Shown here in pieces: positions 22,331 to 33,429 of a stretch of DNA of 64,000 nucleotides. The stretch comes from Manis javanica (lineage: Eukaryota; Chordata; Mammalia; Pholidota; Manidae): positions 41,662,001-41,726,000 of the forward strand of contig NC_133167.1 of NCBI RefSeq assembly GCF_040802235.1, read 5' to 3'. The translations under genes were made by a program, and so were the position numbers. Under the pieces are notes generated by a model that did not search any database, was not told where the DNA came from, and saw only the letters and a list, made by a program, of their open reading frames with translations. How positions within the stretch are numbered: position 1 is the stretch's first letter; each line of letters begins with the position of its first letter.

Positions 22331-25087
22331 CCGGATTATGAGCCCTCTTCACTCTGGAATGATGGACCCATGGAGTGATGCCTGCAACTTTGAGGGCAGT
22401 AGGAGTGGTTAGAACAACAATGTAGGGGCCAGCCCACTGAGGCCTGAGGGGGGTCCCTTTCCCAATCTTTGACCCAGACTGAGTCCCCAACCTAGAAGGA
22501 ATGTACTGGGGTCCCTAAGGAGATTGGGGCTCTTTCTATGGTGTATTTTTGTAGCTTATTTAGGGTGGCTCCTAAGGCTTGGAGCTGTTCCCTCACTCCC
22601 TTATCTCCTATTTGGTGTAGGTTCTGTGGAAGGCTTCTTATATACGGGGAGTAGGGGGTGTCCAGACACTAACTCAGAAGGGGAAAAGCCTTGAGTTCCG
22701 GGTGTGCAGTGAGCACGCAGGAGAGCCAGGGGCGGTAGGTCCAGCCAAAGGTGGCCAGTTTCTTGGCAGAACTTAGCTAGGGTTCCCTTGAGGGTATGAT
22801 TCATTTGCTCCACTTTTGCTGAACTCTGTGGCCTGTATGCAGTGAGGGGACCTCTTTCCTTATAGATTTCCCCATGTATGTGTACAGTGGTAAAGGCATA
22901 TCAGGAGTCACTGTAGATGCTGGCTTGCTTGCTCTCGCTGGTGAGGGCTTGAATCAAGGCATGCAGTTCAGCCTACTGTGCTGACCATCTGGCCGGCAGG
23001 TATTTTGCTTCTAAGAGCTCATTGGCAGTAGTTACTGCATAACCTGCTCTCCAGATACCCTCTTGTAGATAACTGCTGCCATCACCGAATAGTATGAGTT
23101 CTGGATTTTGTATTGTTTGGTACTGCAAATCCGGATGACTTGTGTAGACTTTGTCAGTTACTTTGGAGCAGTCATGATCTGGTTTCCCCTCTTCAGTTGG
23201 GAGGAAAGTTGCTGGATTCAGTGTCTGTACTGTTTCAAGAGTGACCCACAGGTTTTTACAGAGGAGCCCTTGGTACTGCGCCAGGTGAGAGTTGGAGAGG
23301 AAGCAGTGTCCCTGTGTGTTCATGAGGGATACAACAGCATGGGGGACTTTGACATTTAGTTCTTGTCCCAGGGTAAGTTTATCTGCTTCCTTAATGAGTA
23401 GAACTGTGGCTGCTAGCACCCTGAGGCAGGGTGGCTGTCCTGCTGCAACCGGGTCCAGTATCTGACAGGTATGTGACCGGCCGCTGCCAGGCCCAACAAT
23501 CTGTGTGAGAACCCCAAGGGCCACTTTTGCCTTTTCATGTACAAAGAGATTGAAAGGTTTTTCTATATCTGGCAGGCCTAGGGCTGGTGCCTGTCCTAAA
23601 GCAGCTTTTTATTTCCAGGAAGGTGGCTTTCACCTCTTCTGTTCAGACAGGGGGCTCTTGGTCTGGTTCCCCTAGGAGGCTGCAGAGGGGTCTCGACATT
23701 GCTGAAAATCTGGGAATCCAGATTCGGCAGAACCCTGCAGTCCCAGGAACTCTCGTAGGCCCTTCTTTGTCTGGGGTGGGGTGGGGAGGTGATGGCCTTT
23801 TTCCTCTCCATCCCTAGTGCCCTCTTTCCCTGGGTGAGGAAGAAACCCAAGTACCAGACTTGCTGCTGGCAGATTTGTGCCTTTTTCCATGAGGCTCAGT
23901 ATCCTGAGTCTGGCAGGAGTCACAGGAGGGCTTTTGTGTTTTCTGTGCTGTTCTTTTGGGTGTCACTGGCAAAGAGGAGGTCATCTTTGTACTGGAGGAG
24001 GGTGCAGCACGTGGCTTCCCTCAGAAAGCTGGTGAGGTCTGTAGCCAATGCCTCTCCAAAGAGAGTGGGTGAGTTCTTGAACCCTTGTGGAAGCCGTGTC
24101 CATATTAACTGCATCTGCTGTCCCATATCAAGTTCAGTCCATTCAAAGGCAAACACAGGGGGGCCAGCCGAAGGCAGAAGAAGGCATCCTTTAAATCTAG
24201 GCAAGTGAACCAGGTGGCAGACCCCGGGATCTGGCTGAGGAGGGTATACAGTTTGGGACCACCGGGTGTAAAGAGACAGTCACTTTGTTAATGGCTCGCA
24301 GGTCTTGAACAATCTGGTGCCCTCCTTCTGGCTCTTTGACTGGTAGAAGTGGGGTGTTCCAGGGCAACTGACACTGGTTAGAATGTCTGCCTCTTGGAGT
24401 CTGATCAGGTGTTCCTGGATGCCTGCTCTCACCTCTTGTGAGAGGGGTTACTGCTGCTGTGAGAGGGGTTACTGGCTGGGTCCCCAGAGCCAGTTCTGCA
24501 ATGAGAGGGGCTCTGTTACAAGCAAGTCCAGGTGGGTTATTTTCAGCCCATACCAAGGGGAAGGCAGCTTTGAATTCAGGTGGGCTATTTGAGATGGTCT
24601 CAGCACAGAATAGCCTCCACCCCTCTTTTCTATGTGTTGTTATTGCCAGTATGAGGGACCCTGTCTCTTCTGGCCCTGAATTTAATTTAAGGCTGGTGTG
24701 CCCAGTTGGGTCAAAAGTTATTTGAGCTCTGAGCTTTAAGAGTATATCTCAGCCAAGGAGGGGAATGGGGCACTCAGACAGGTAGAGAAATTCATGTCGG
24801 ACCTTGTGGCCTCCAAGTTCACATTGGCAGGCTTGGCAGAAGTGTTGCTGGACTGCCTTTGTCCCAGTGGCTCCAAGAATAGTTGTAGTCCTTCTTCTGA
24901 AGGGGGCTTCAGGGAGGGTGACTATAGAGTGTTTTGCCCCTGTGTCAACTGTAAAAGTCATGTTTTGGCTCCCCACCTTCATTTTGACCGTGGGCTCATG
25001 GGGGCTGAGAGTGAGGAAGCCCAGTCCTTGTCAGTCTGAGTCTGTTGCTGCCAGACCAGTGAGCCTTTCCACGTGAGGTTCCTCCTG
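22331..25087 (-). pseudogene. pol: pro-pol remnant of the provirus, with internal deletion
   Basis: Protease at 24,749-24,982 keeps the DTGA active site (24,935-24,946). Reverse transcriptase spans about 24,560 to 23,530 in broken frames; the palm has LPQGF and the catalytic motif reads YKDD at 23,980-23,991. RNase H begins at about 23,110 with a recognisable FGDGSS stretch, and carries in-frame stops. At about 22,840-22,850 the RNase H reading frame jumps directly into the C-terminal part of integrase without a frameshift. The end of RNase H, the zinc-binding domain and most of the catalytic core are gone. The integrase tail (22,601-22,813) and a GPY-type module (about 22,345-22,440) remain. 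A 21-bp in-frame tandem duplication sits at 24,437-24,478. Not functional. Confidence 0.9.
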
Positions 25088-26425
25088 TCAGCGGCTGGGC
25101 TTCAGGACTTTGCCTTGGTTGGGGCATTCGTTCTTCCAATGCCCCTTCTCTTCAGAGTAAGCGCCCTGGTCCCTGGCTAGGGGTGTCCTAGGCATCCCCT
25201 CTCTTGGTAGCTGGCTTTTCTCTGCCTTATGGTCATCTCTCTTTCTTTTAGGGTGGCTGCCAGGAAGCTGCCCTTTTTCTTCATTGTTTTTTCCAGCCTC
25301 TCTGTCAGCCTGAACTTCTCTGTTTAGATACTTTATTGGCAATTTTAATCAGCTGAATGATATTCATCCCGCAAAGCTTTCAAGTTTTTGGAGCTTTTGT
25401 CTGATGCCTGGGGCGGTTTGGGCCATGAATGATGTGTTGACCATTTGTTGGCTGCTTTGTTGAGGTGACTAAGACCCTACCTTGTCCCTGCCTGTTGCAA
25501 GCAAATCGCACCCAAGGAGGAAGGGTCTGGGCAACTCCTGACCAGGAGTCAATGTATGGGAACTGATTAGGATGACCTGGATCTCTAGTGATGACCCACC
25601 AGACTCAGTGGGTTGTTGGGAAATCTAGGGACTCTTATGGAGGCCGCCCTATACTAAAGGTGGGCCAATCAGATTCACACAGGGTTTTCAACCTGCTGGA
25701 AGTTAATTTTTCTCCAAGGTCTCTCAAAAATCTCTTCCTGAAATTTTTGATCATGATGTTGAAAACTGGGTTTGCTGTGCCCTGACCCCATGAAGTGTCC
25801 ATGTAATGGGATGACAGACAAGGGAGAGGGGTGCCCCCTTCAGAGAGGCCAGTCAGATGCCCATCTGTTTATTCTCCTTGCAGAGAATTTGGTCAGCCTT
25901 GACTAAGGTGCACCCATATAAGTCCTGGGTGAGGACAGCTGAAGCTGAGTCACTGTTATGTCATGGTGACCATCCGCAAAAATGGCAGAGGGCCCACTCA
26001 GATTCCATAGCACAGGCCGTGGAATCACAGATTCAGTGCAGACTGACTGACTTCAGCTGCCCTGCACACTCACTCACACACTCGGACCAGAGATTAAATA
26101 TTCCCTCTCTGGGGATTCCTACCTGTGAGACTTCTAAGAAGTCTCTGGGAGGCGATCAGGCTCCCCTTCCACCCCAATGGGTGGGAACTGGATGGGTCAG
26201 GGGCCCTGGGGCATTACTGTAATCAGACGTGGGAACCAGGTCCTCACCTGCCAAGCCTCCCTGGGTCTGGCGGGCACAGCAGAGCAGGGCTGGCCTGGGG
26301 CAACAGGGCGGGAGACTGCCGAAAGATCAGGTAGGGTATGCCTTCTCCATTGCGATCTCCCATTCTGTGATGGCCCCACTGTTGCTCTAAACTGGTGGCA
26401 ACAGTGGGCCAATGAAGTTGAGTTT
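25088..26425 (-). pseudogene. gag: gag and leader remnant of the provirus
   Basis: The nucleocapsid end (25,088-25,342) is a basic, Glu/Lys-rich stretch with one zinc-knuckle shape, but its first two cysteines have become Gly and Ser, leaving GHWKNEC. Just upstream (25,350-25,450) a capsid-end stretch can be read with one stop. The remaining space up to the primer site is too short for complete matrix and capsid and shows no continuous frame, so gag is truncated or deeply decayed. Confidence 0.7.
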
Positions 26426-26441
26426 ACCAATCAGGGAACCA
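26426..26441 (-). other. Primer binding site resembling tRNA-Glu
   Basis: Two bases inside the 5' LTR end, the minus strand reads TGGTTCCCTGATTGGT. Extended to 18 bases (lower edge about 26,424) it matches the complement of the mammalian tRNA-Glu 3' end at about 15 of 18 positions by eye. This primer is typical of ERV-E-type class I elements. Confidence 0.7.
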
Positions 26442-26443
26442 AA

Positions 26444-26739
26444 TGTCATGGAAAACTGGAAAACCTGCACTGGATCACTGATGGAAGGAACAAGTGGCAC
26501 TTTAAGATCTTGGAGGATGGAGGTTTATTTCACACTGGTGGACTCAGAGGAGAGTAATCTCCAAAGGTCTGAGCCCCTAGCACAAGCAAGGGGAGCAATT
26601 TATACTTTTTTGATATGTGGCATTTCCATGTGCACAGCCAGCAGGGTGAAAAAGGAGCCTGGAAGAGTGAGGAATATAGTGGAGGGGGCTGAGGGTTTTC
26701 TGCTGACCTTGATGGCTGTGTTGAATATTTTCCTTGTCA
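26444..26739 (-). repeat. 5' LTR of the provirus
   Basis: Ends TG...CA. Carries a TATA box (minus strand agtataaat, near 26,603) and an intact AATAAA polyadenylation signal near 26,528. At 296 bp it is about 90 bp shorter than the 3' LTR, the difference lying in U3. Confidence 0.88.
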
Positions 26740-26743
26740 TTTC

Positions 26744-27179
26744 TTTAATTCACAGGCACTAGGCAAACTGTTAAAATAAAGTCAGAAATGATGAATTTCC
26801 TATTAAGTAGTTTTAATTAACTTTCTATTATTATTACTTTAATTGGATTATATAAAAGAAAGGTTTCCTCTATATTGCCAGAATTCCAAACTGGGTGGCT
26901 ATAGTGTAAGGAGCTTTTAGGACATGATACGTATAAATGAAACAACTACTGTTCCTTTGGCTCAGGTCTTTTGTTCAGATAATAATATGATTAGGCTGGA
27001 AGACAAGTGTCAGCACTATAATAGAACTGTTGATGAAAGACATGGGGATAACTTCAGAGGAACAGGATGAATCATTTTTGCTGTTACTACTGTTGCTTAT
27101 TTCCCTCCCTTTCTGTAAGGGCTGTGATTAGTTGGACAGGTTTTTGCTCAGTAACTCAACTCAGCAGCTATTCTGTCAT
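26744..27179. other. No gene seen; holds one copy of a 25-bp exact repeat
   Basis: Positions 26,774-26,798 recur exactly at 27,582-27,606. Otherwise AT-rich single-copy DNA. Confidence 0.6.
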
Positions 27180-27400
27180 AGAATTTTATAGATTGGTAGA
27201 GCTAATAGATTTTAAAAAATATTAAATACTGGAGAGAACTTCGGAAGTCATCTAACTGAATTCTGTCATTTTTACAAATGAGGAAAATGAGGCCCAGGGC
27301 AAATGAAGGACTCTCTAAATTGCTTCATTTGCAACACAATCAGGTCTAGGTCTCCTGGACCAGTTCTCTTGTCTCCTGGACCAGTTCTCTTTTCACCGCA
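27180..27400 (+). repeat. MIR-like SINE relic containing a 21-bp tandem duplication
   Basis: 'ttttacaaatgaggaaaatgaggcccag' and 'ggtctaggtctcctggaccag' fit a MIR-like core and tail. The tail is duplicated exactly in tandem: 27,350-27,370 and 27,371-27,391. Confidence 0.55.
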
Positions 27401-27829
27401 TCATGCATCCTTTGCATATCAATTGCTCACTAAAGATGGAAATGACTGATTTTTTAAGAGTTTCTAATAAAAATATTTTTCCCTAATTATTGGATCATGG
27501 CTCCTGGACCTCTTAATCTAAAGCATATGCATCCTTCTTCATTTCAACACTGAAAATATCTGCCTAAAGCACTCACCAGATAAATAAAGTCAGAAATGAT
27601 GAATTTAGACTCAGAGCGGGGCTGTCCCAAGTGGAAACAATTGCTGTCGAGTTGATCAGTTATGATAGTGGTCTCCAAAAAGCTGGGCATGAGCAGGTGG
27701 CAATTATTAATAAAGCTATTATTGGTCCATGGCAATTGAAAGAATTAAGAACAATATATTAAAATAATCAGATAGCCAACTTTATATTATTAAAATTTCT
27801 TTAAGGTTGTTTTTTCTATATATTCTTCC
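27401..27829. other. No gene seen
   Basis: Contains the second copy of the 25-bp repeat at 27,582-27,606. Confidence 0.5.
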
Positions 27830-28420
27830 ATATTTATGGCATTGGGTGTTGTTCAAGATATGGTGATTTACCTTCATAGACATTACATTCTAGTGGAGGA
27901 CTCAGACTCCAAAACAATAAAACACATACTTCACATATCAATAAGTCCTAGGCAGAAAATAAAGCACAATAACAAGACAGACAATGCCTGGAGTGGGGCA
28001 GGAGGAGCAAATTATGGTAGAGGGGTTAGGGGAAAGTCTCTGTGGAGGTGACATTTAAGCAAGAACAGATGAAGAGAAGGAACCACCAAGTAAAGATCTG
28101 AGGGAATAACATTTCTGTCAACAGAGAGTATGTGCAAAGGTCCTAAGGTGGGAATGGGCTTGGAAGTAGCAGAAGTGGAGGGTAAGAGGGAAAGAGAAGG
28201 AAGTGAGAACACAGAAGTGGCCAGGTGTCAGGCCATCTGGGAAACACATTTGGGTTCTATTCTACATGTAACAAGACATCCACTGGATGTTTTTAAACTA
28301 ATAGGACAAGAGTAGAGAGAGAGAGACAAATGAAAAGATTGCTGCAATAATATAAATGAGAGAAAATGATGACAGACTAGGGAGGTTAGGGTGGAAATGG
28401 AGGTTCTGAAAAATGGTAGA
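27830..28420 (-). repeat. Long L2 LINE 3' relic, antisense
   Basis: Successive landmarks follow the antisense L2 3' region in order: 'gacattacattctagtggagg', 'gtctctgtggaggtgacatttaagc', 'gagaaggaaccacc', 'gtgcaaaggtcctaaggtgggaatgggcttgg', 'attgctgcaataat'. Nearly 600 bp are recognisable, which is long for this family. Confidence 0.8.
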
Positions 28421-28479
28421 TTTGGAGTATATTTGAAGGTTGAACTGACATGATCTGTTGAAGGATTAAGAATGGGACA

Positions 28480-28997
28480 AAATGTGAAAGTGTGGCAAAC
28501 AGGCTTTCAGGTGGCCTCCGTGACCACTGCTTCTTGGTGTTCATGCACTTGTATAATCCCCTGCCTTTGAGTATGAGTGGGGCCCATGACTAACTTCTAA
28601 CCAGTTAACTATGGTACAGGTAATGGGACTTCAGTTCTGTGATTATATAACATTTCATTTTGTTAGCAGGTTCTCTTTCTTTCTTCACTGCTAGCATTGA
28701 AAAAGGAAGCTACCATGTTGTTAGAGGGCCTATGGAGACAGCCATGTGGCAAAGAACTGTGGGTAGCTTCTAGGAGCTGACAGTGGCCTCCAGCTGACAG
28801 CAAGCAAGAGGCCAGGGCCTTCAGTTCTACAATCCTGTGAATTCTGCCAACATACTCACTAGCTTGCAAGCAGCTCACCAGCCAAGCATCCAGATAAAAG
28901 CAAAGCCATGAGTCTACCCTTGCTTGCAGTCTTGCAGAGCCCTACAGAAACTTGCAGAACTTCTGACTCATAGAAACCACAGGATAATAAATGTGTG
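28480..28997 (+). repeat. Ancient LTR-type repeat, 5' part, split by L1
   Basis: The segment ends with 'gaaaccacaggataataaatgtgtg', and its continuation 'tttctttaagctgctaaatttctgttaatttgttacacagca' is found after the L1 at 35,263. This is the 3' end common to old LTR-like repeats (ERVL/MaLR-type by appearance; exact family not assigned). Confidence 0.65.
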
Positions 28998-29342
28998 GGT
29001 TTTTTTCTTATTAAGGTATCATTTATATACACTTTTATGAAGGTTTTACATGAAAAATATCTGGTTACTATTCACCCATATTATCAAGTACCCCCTTACC
29101 CCATTGCAGTCACTGTCCATCAGTGTAGTAAGATGCCACAGAGTCACTATTTGTCTTCTCTGTGCTACACCGCTTTCCCTGTGAGATTCCCCACAGCATG
29201 TGTACTAATCATAATACCCTTTAATCTCCTTCTCCCTCCCTCCAAGCCCACCTTTCCTCACCCCTTCCCTTTGGTAACTTCTAATCCCCTCTTGGAGTCT
29301 GTGAGTCTGCTGCTGTTTTGTTTCTTCAGTTTTGTTTTGTTG

Positions 29343-32300
29343 TTACACTCCACAAATGAGGGAAATCATTTGGTACTTGTCTTTCTCCACCTGGGTTATT
29401 TCACTGAGCATAATATCCTCCAGTTCCATCCATGTTGTTGCAAATGGTAGGACTTGTTTTCTTCTTATGGCTGAATAGTATTCAGTTGTGTATATGTACC
29501 ACCTCTTCTCTATCCATTCATCTACTGATGGACACTTGGGTTGCTTCCATATCTTGGCTATTGTAAGTAGTACTGCAATAAACATAGGGGTGCATATGTC
29601 TTTCTGAATCTGAGAATTGTTTTCTTTAGGCAAATTCCTAGGATGGAATTCCCGGGTCAAATGGTATTTCTACTTTTAGTTTTTGGAGGAACATCCATAT
29701 TGCTTTCCACAATGGTTGAATTAGCTTACATTCCCACCAGCAGTGTAGGTCGGTTTCCCTTTCTCCACATCCTCACCAGCATTTGTTGTTCTTAGTTTTT
29801 TCAATGTTGGAAATCCTAACTGGTGTGAGGTGATATCTCATTGTGGTTTCAATTTGCATTTCCCTGGTGGTAAGTGATGTGGAGCATCTTTTCATGTGCC
29901 TGTTGGTCATCTGAATTTCTTCTTTGGACAGATGTCTGTTCATATACCCCACCCATTTTTTTAATTGGGTTATTTGCTTTTTGGATTTTGAGATGTGTGA
30001 GCTCTTTACGTATTTTGGATGTTAACCCCTTGTTGATATGTAATTTACAATATATTCTCCCATACTTGAGAATGCCTTTTTGTGCTACTGAAGGAGTCCT
30101 TTGCTGTACAGAAGCGTTTAAGCTTGATGTCATCTCTTTTGTTCATTTTTGCTTTTGTTTCCCTTGCATCAGGAGATGCATTCAGGAAAAAGTTGCACAG
30201 GTTTATATTCAAGAGATTTTTGCCTATGTTTTCTTCTAAGAGTTTATGGTTTCATAACTTACATTTAGGTCTTTGATCCATTTTGAGTCTACTTTTGTGT
30301 ATGGGGTTAGACAATAATCCAGTTTCATCCTTTTACATGTAGCTGTACAGTTTTCCCAACACCAAAGGCTGTTGAAGAGGCTGTCATTTCTCCATTGTAT
30401 ATCCATGGCTCCTTTATCTTATATTAATTGACCATATATGCTTGGGTTTATATCTGGGCTCTATATTCTGTTCCATTGATTTATGGGTCTGTTCTTGTGC
30501 CAGTACCAAATTGTCTTGATTATTGTGGCTTTGTAGTAGAACTTGAAGTTGGGGAGCACAATTCCCCCAGCCTTATTCTTCCTTCTCAGGATTGCTTTGA
30601 CTATTCAGGGTCTTTTGTGGTTCCATATGAATTTTAGAACTATTTGCTATAGTTTGTTGAAGAATGCCATTGGTATTTTGATATGGATGCATTAAATCTG
30701 TAGATTGCTTTATCCAGGATAGCCATTTTAACAATATTAATTCTTCCTATCCATGAGCATGGGATGTGTATCCATTTACTGGCATCTTCTTTAATTTCTC
30801 TCATGAGTGTCTTGTGGTTTTTCAAGGTATAGGTCTTTCACTTCCTTGGTTAGGTTTATTCCTAGGTACTTTATTTTTTTTGATGCAATTGTGAATGAAA
30901 TTGTTTTCCTGATTTCTCTTTCTGATGGTTTATCATTAGTGTATAGCAATACAAAAGATTTCTGTGTATTAATTTTGTATCCTGCAACTTTGCTGAATTT
31001 AGTTACTAGTTCTAGTAGTTTTGGGGTGGATTCTTTAGGGTTTTTTATGTACAGTATCATGTCATCTGCAAACAGTGACAGTTTAACTTCTTCCTTGCCA
31101 ATTTGGATGGCTTTTATTTCTTTGTGTTGTCTGATTGCTGTGACAAAGACCTCCAGAACGATGTTGAATAGCAGTGGGAAGAGTGGGCATCCTTGTTTTG
31201 TTCCTATCTTAAAGCAAAAGCTTTCAGCTTCTCACTGTTAAGTATGATGATGCCTGTGGGTTTGTCATGTATGGCCTTTATTATATTGAGGTACTTGCTC
31301 TCTATACCCATTTTGTTGAGAGTTTTTATCATGAATGGATGTTGAATTTTATAGAATGCTTTTTCAGCATCTATGGAGATGATCATGTCATTTTTGTCCT
31401 TTTTTTTGATGTGGTAGATGATATTGATGGATTTTTGAATACTGTGCCATCCTTGCATCCATAGAATAAATCCTACTTGATCATGATGGATTATCTTTTT
31501 GATGTATTTTTTAATTCGATTTGCTAATATTTTGTTGAGAATTTTTGCATCTATGTTCATCATGGATATTGGTCTGTAATTTTCTTTTTTTTGGGTGTCT
31601 TTGTCTAGTTTTGGTATTAGAGTGATGCTGGCCTCATAGAATGAGTTTGGAAGTAATCTCTCCTCTTCTACTGTTTGGAAAACTTTAAGAAGGATGGGTA
31701 TTAGGTCTTCACTGAATGTGTGATAAAATTCAGCAGTGAAGCCATCTGGTCCAAGGGTTTGTTCTTAGGTAGTTTTTTTGATTACCAATTCAATTTAGTT
31801 GCTGGTAGTTGGTCTGTTCAGATTTTCTATTTCTTCCTGGGTCATCGTTGGAAGGTTGTATTTTTCTAGAAAGTTGTCCATTTTTTCTAGGTTATCCAGT
31901 TTGTTAGCACATACTTTTTGACAGTATTCTCTCATAATTCTTTGTATTCCTGTGGTGTCCATAGTGATTTTTCCATTCTTATTTCTGATTCTATTTAGGT
32001 GTGTAGAGTCTCTTTTTTTCTTGATAAGTCTAGCTAGGGGCTTATCCATTTTGTTAATTTTCTCAAAGAATCAGCTCCTGCTTTCATTGATTCTTTCAAT
32101 TGTTTTATTCCTCTTGATTTTATTTATTTCTGCTCTAATCTTTATTATGTCCCTCCTTCTACTGACTTTGGGCCTCATTTGTTCTTCTTTTTCTGGTTTC
32201 ATTGATAGAGAGTTTAGACTGTTCATATGGGATTGTTCTTCTTTCTTGAGGTAGGCCTGTATTGCAATATAATTCCCTCTTAGCACAGCCTTTGCTGCAT

Positions 32301-33178
32301 CCCACAGATTTTGTGGTGTTGAGCTGTTGTTTTTTGTCTTCATATATTGCTTGATCTCTGTTATTATTTGGTCATTGATACATTGATTATTTAGGAGCCT
32401 GTTGTTAAGCCTCCATATGTTTGTGGACTTTTTGTTTTCTTTGTGTAATTTATTTCTCATTTCATACCTTTGTCGTCTGAGAAGCTTGTTGGTACCATGT
32501 CAATCTTTTCCAATTTACTGAGCCTCTTTTTGTGGCCTAGTATATGATCTACTCTTGAAAATGTTCCATGTGCACTTGAGAAGAATGTGTATCCTGCAGC
32601 TTTTGGGTGGAGTGTTCTGTAGATGTCTGTTAAATCCATCTGCTCTAATGTGCTGTTCAATGCCTCTGTATCCTTACTTATTTTCTGTCTGGTGGATCTG
32701 TCCTTTGGAGTGCGTGGTGTGTTGAAGTCTCCTAAAATGAATGCATTGCTATTATCCCCTTTAATACTGTTAGTATTTGTTTCACATATGTATGTGCTCC
32801 CGTGTTGAGTGCACAGATATTTATAATGGTTATGTCCTCTTTTTGGACAGACCCCTGTATTATTATGTGATGTCCTTCTTTGTCTGTTGTGACTTTCTTC
32901 GTTTTGAAGTCCTTTTTATCTGATACAAGTACTGCACCTCCTGATTTTTTCTCCCTATTAGTTGCATGAAATATCTTTTTCTATCCCTTTACTTTTAGTC
33001 TGTGTATGTCTTTGGGTTTCAAGTGAGTCTCCTTTAGGCAGCATATAGTTGGGTCTTGTTTTTTTATCCATTCAGTGACTCTGTGTCTTTTGATTGGTGC
33101 ATTCAGACCATTTACATTTAGGGTGATTATCAGTAGGTATGTATTTATTGCCATTGCAGGCTTTAGTTTTGTGGTCAC
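29343..33178 (-). pseudogene. L1 ORF2 (broken): endonuclease, reverse transcriptase, C-terminal domain
   Basis: Length about 3.8 kb is normal for ORF2. The endonuclease starts with ITLNVNGLNAPIKRHRV, keeps the catalytic Glu in CLKETHL and the SAHGTFSRVDHILG motif near 32,560. The reverse transcriptase shows [13 protein letters not shown] near 31,400 and an intact FADD catalytic box at about 31,045-31,070. The C-terminal end is at 29,660-29,343. At least a dozen stops or frameshifts separate these pieces, so no full protein can be made. Confidence 0.85.
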
Positions 33179-33429
33179 TAAAGGTTTAGGGCAACATCCT
33201 TATTATCTAACAGTCTAATTTAACTCACTTAGTATGCTATTACGAACACAATCTAAAGGCTCTTTTTTATTTCCTCCTCCATTCTTCATATATTAGGTGT
33301 CATATTCTGTACTCTTTGTGTATTCCTTGAGTGACTTTGGGTGTTGTGATTTGATTTTGCATCTGCTTAGTAATTGATTGGTCTACTTTCTTTACTATGG
33401 TTTTATTTCCTCTGGTGAAAGCTATTAAA

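Larger units (their letters stand above)
19910..26743 (-). mobile_element. Near-complete degraded provirus (class I ERV, tRNA-Glu-type primer site)
   Basis: The body is 19,914-26,739 on the minus strand, bounded by TG...CA LTR ends and by the same 4 bases on both sides (TTTC on the plus strand, 19,910-19,913 and 26,740-26,743), the duplication size of gammaretroviral integration. Order on the minus strand: 5' LTR, primer binding site, decayed gag, protease, pol, env, 3' LTR. Total length is about 6.8 kb, short for the class, because sequence is missing in gag and across RNase H/integrase. Every gene contains stops or frameshifts. The two LTRs differ at many sites, implying a very old insertion or conversion with another copy. 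Confidence 0.92.

Noticed and set aside
29874-32254. Plus-strand frames with many hydrophobic residues that look like membrane proteins
   Set aside because: They are the antisense of L1 ORF2, a well-known artefact.
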